Positions 63,354 to 64,000 of a DNA stretch of 64,000 nt are shown one piece after another. The stretch spans positions 1,309,834 through 1,373,833 of the forward strand of contig MU004189.1 of NCBI GenBank assembly GCA_010093605.1. Reading direction: 5' to 3'. This DNA comes from Lophium mytilinum (Eukaryota; Ascomycota; Dothideomycetes; Mytilinidiales; Mytilinidiaceae). The notes beneath the pieces are model-generated. The model had not been told where the DNA came from. It made no database searches and worked only from the letters and a program-made list of their open reading frames with translations. Made by a program: the position numbers and the translations under genes. Position 1 is the stretch's first letter, and each line of letters opens with the position of its first letter.

Positions 63354-64000
63354 CTACCCTTTTCTCAACATCTTTTCAGGAGGCGGAGGGTCTTCCTTTG
63401 GTGGCTGCAGCGCTTTGATGACACACTCCTCCCAAATTTTGCCCTCTAGCACGTACAGAGCCTCGAAAGTTTGCTCAGCAAATGCTGGGTAGGGCCCGAT
63501 AGCGCGAATTGAATTTTCGTATGTCGTCCGAATATACCGTATTGTGTCAGAAAGCCATGCTCGAGCCTCAATCTCCACCATGGCAAAGTAGTCAGGGAAC
63601 CATTCGTCCCAATGGGCTACTACGCCGTCAGCTTCGGGTACGTTCTCCTCCAGAAGCACCAGTCGGTTTCGAATATCATCGCGAACGTTGAGGAACCTCT
63701 CTGATGCGGCGTCGTCATTAAGGTAATTGAAGACCCCTATTGTCTATTTAATGTAGAGTTAGCGATGCGTTTTCTTCGGTAGCTTCTGCTGCGCACTCAC
63801 CCCTCTCAAAGTTTGGAGCAAGAGCTCATGGGAAGTTTGATTTCCTGCCATGGCCTCCCTAGTGGTCCTCCGTAATACGTCCACGTGCATTGGGTCGTTT
63901 AGGGCGAATACTGCCCCCTTATAGTTGTTGATAAGCCGTGCAGTGGGTATGAAATTTGCTGCGTTGAATCGTGTGCCAAACGCTTCCCAGACACGCTGCG
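63354..64000 (-). CDS. 3' end of an unrecognised gene running off the window (at least 195 aa)
   Basis: Two coding blocks on the minus strand, 64000-63801 and 63743-63354, are joined by a 57-bp intron (donor GTGAGT, acceptor AATAG). The visible C-terminus is helical: VWEAFGTRFNAANFIPTARL, LINNYKGAVFALNDPMHVDV, TIGVFNYLNDDAASERFLNV, WDEWFPDYFAMVEIEARAWL, and a final Pro-rich tail DPPPPEKMLRKG. The pattern resembles the C-terminal helical region found in some large fungal proteins annotated as chitinase-like, but I cannot name it from this fragment. The start and most of the protein lie outside the window. Confidence 0.75.

Overview
The window is nuclear DNA of a filamentous ascomycete (Pezizomycotina). 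Coding genes are broken by short GT-AG introns of 43-89 bp, often with CTAAC/CTAAT branch sites. The window carries a Zn(II)2Cys6 regulator, an eisosome Pil1/Lsp1 protein, Sec24 and a Nsf1/Usv1-type C2H2 regulator, plus several protein types typical of fungal heterokaryon-incompatibility and cell-death gene sets. The class within Pezizomycotina cannot be fixed from the sequence alone. All spliced models below were built by hand from splice signals and frame continuity.

Region 1 (1-5.4 kb): a Zn2Cys6 regulator, an EthD-domain protein and a five-exon GFA/CENP-V zinc protein. Region 2 (5.9-32.3 kb) is rich in candidate cell-death or conflict genes. It holds an active-looking Ser/Thr kinase fused to a seven-repeat WD40 propeller, divergently paired over 259 bp with a HeLo-like N-terminal domain fused to a pseudokinase. 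It also holds a patatin-like phospholipase, a kinase-Sel1-ankyrin-membrane protein, a DUF6594 membrane protein, a small basic/acidic protein, and a caspase-like peptidase fused to a second pseudokinase. Ordinary genes lie among them: SnoaL-like, flavoprotein disulfide reductase, F-box-like and one unrecognised protein. This stretch also carries a 674-bp non-autonomous transposon with 133-bp terminal inverted repeats, a three-copy 108-bp direct repeat, and one copy of a ~190-bp dispersed repeat whose second copy lies upstream of the caspase gene.

Region 3 (33-48 kb): a broken methyltransferase remnant, a long coding frame cut by one TGA, Pil1/Lsp1, Sec24, a small coiled-coil frame cut by one TAG, and a C2H2 regulator with a long pyrimidine-rich leader. 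Region 4 (48.1-60.8 kb) has no convincing gene. It holds homopurine/homopyrimidine tracts, a 21-G run, then an unusual 7-9 kb array of strongly diverged tandem units with a ~110 bp and then ~140 bp period, and a 254-bp MITE with a 5-bp target duplication. Region 5 (60.8-64 kb): a seven-exon M6 (immune-inhibitor-A type) metalloprotease with a ricin-like C-terminal domain, and the 3' end of a gene that runs out of the window.

The most interesting hypothesis is an MLKL/RIPK-like arrangement. A HeLo-type four-helix-bundle domain fused to a dead kinase (8.8-10.4 kb) sits head-to-head with an intact kinase carrying a WD40 sensor-like propeller, and a caspase-pseudokinase fusion lies ~20 kb away. 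The architectures are read directly from the sequence; the functional linkage is inference.
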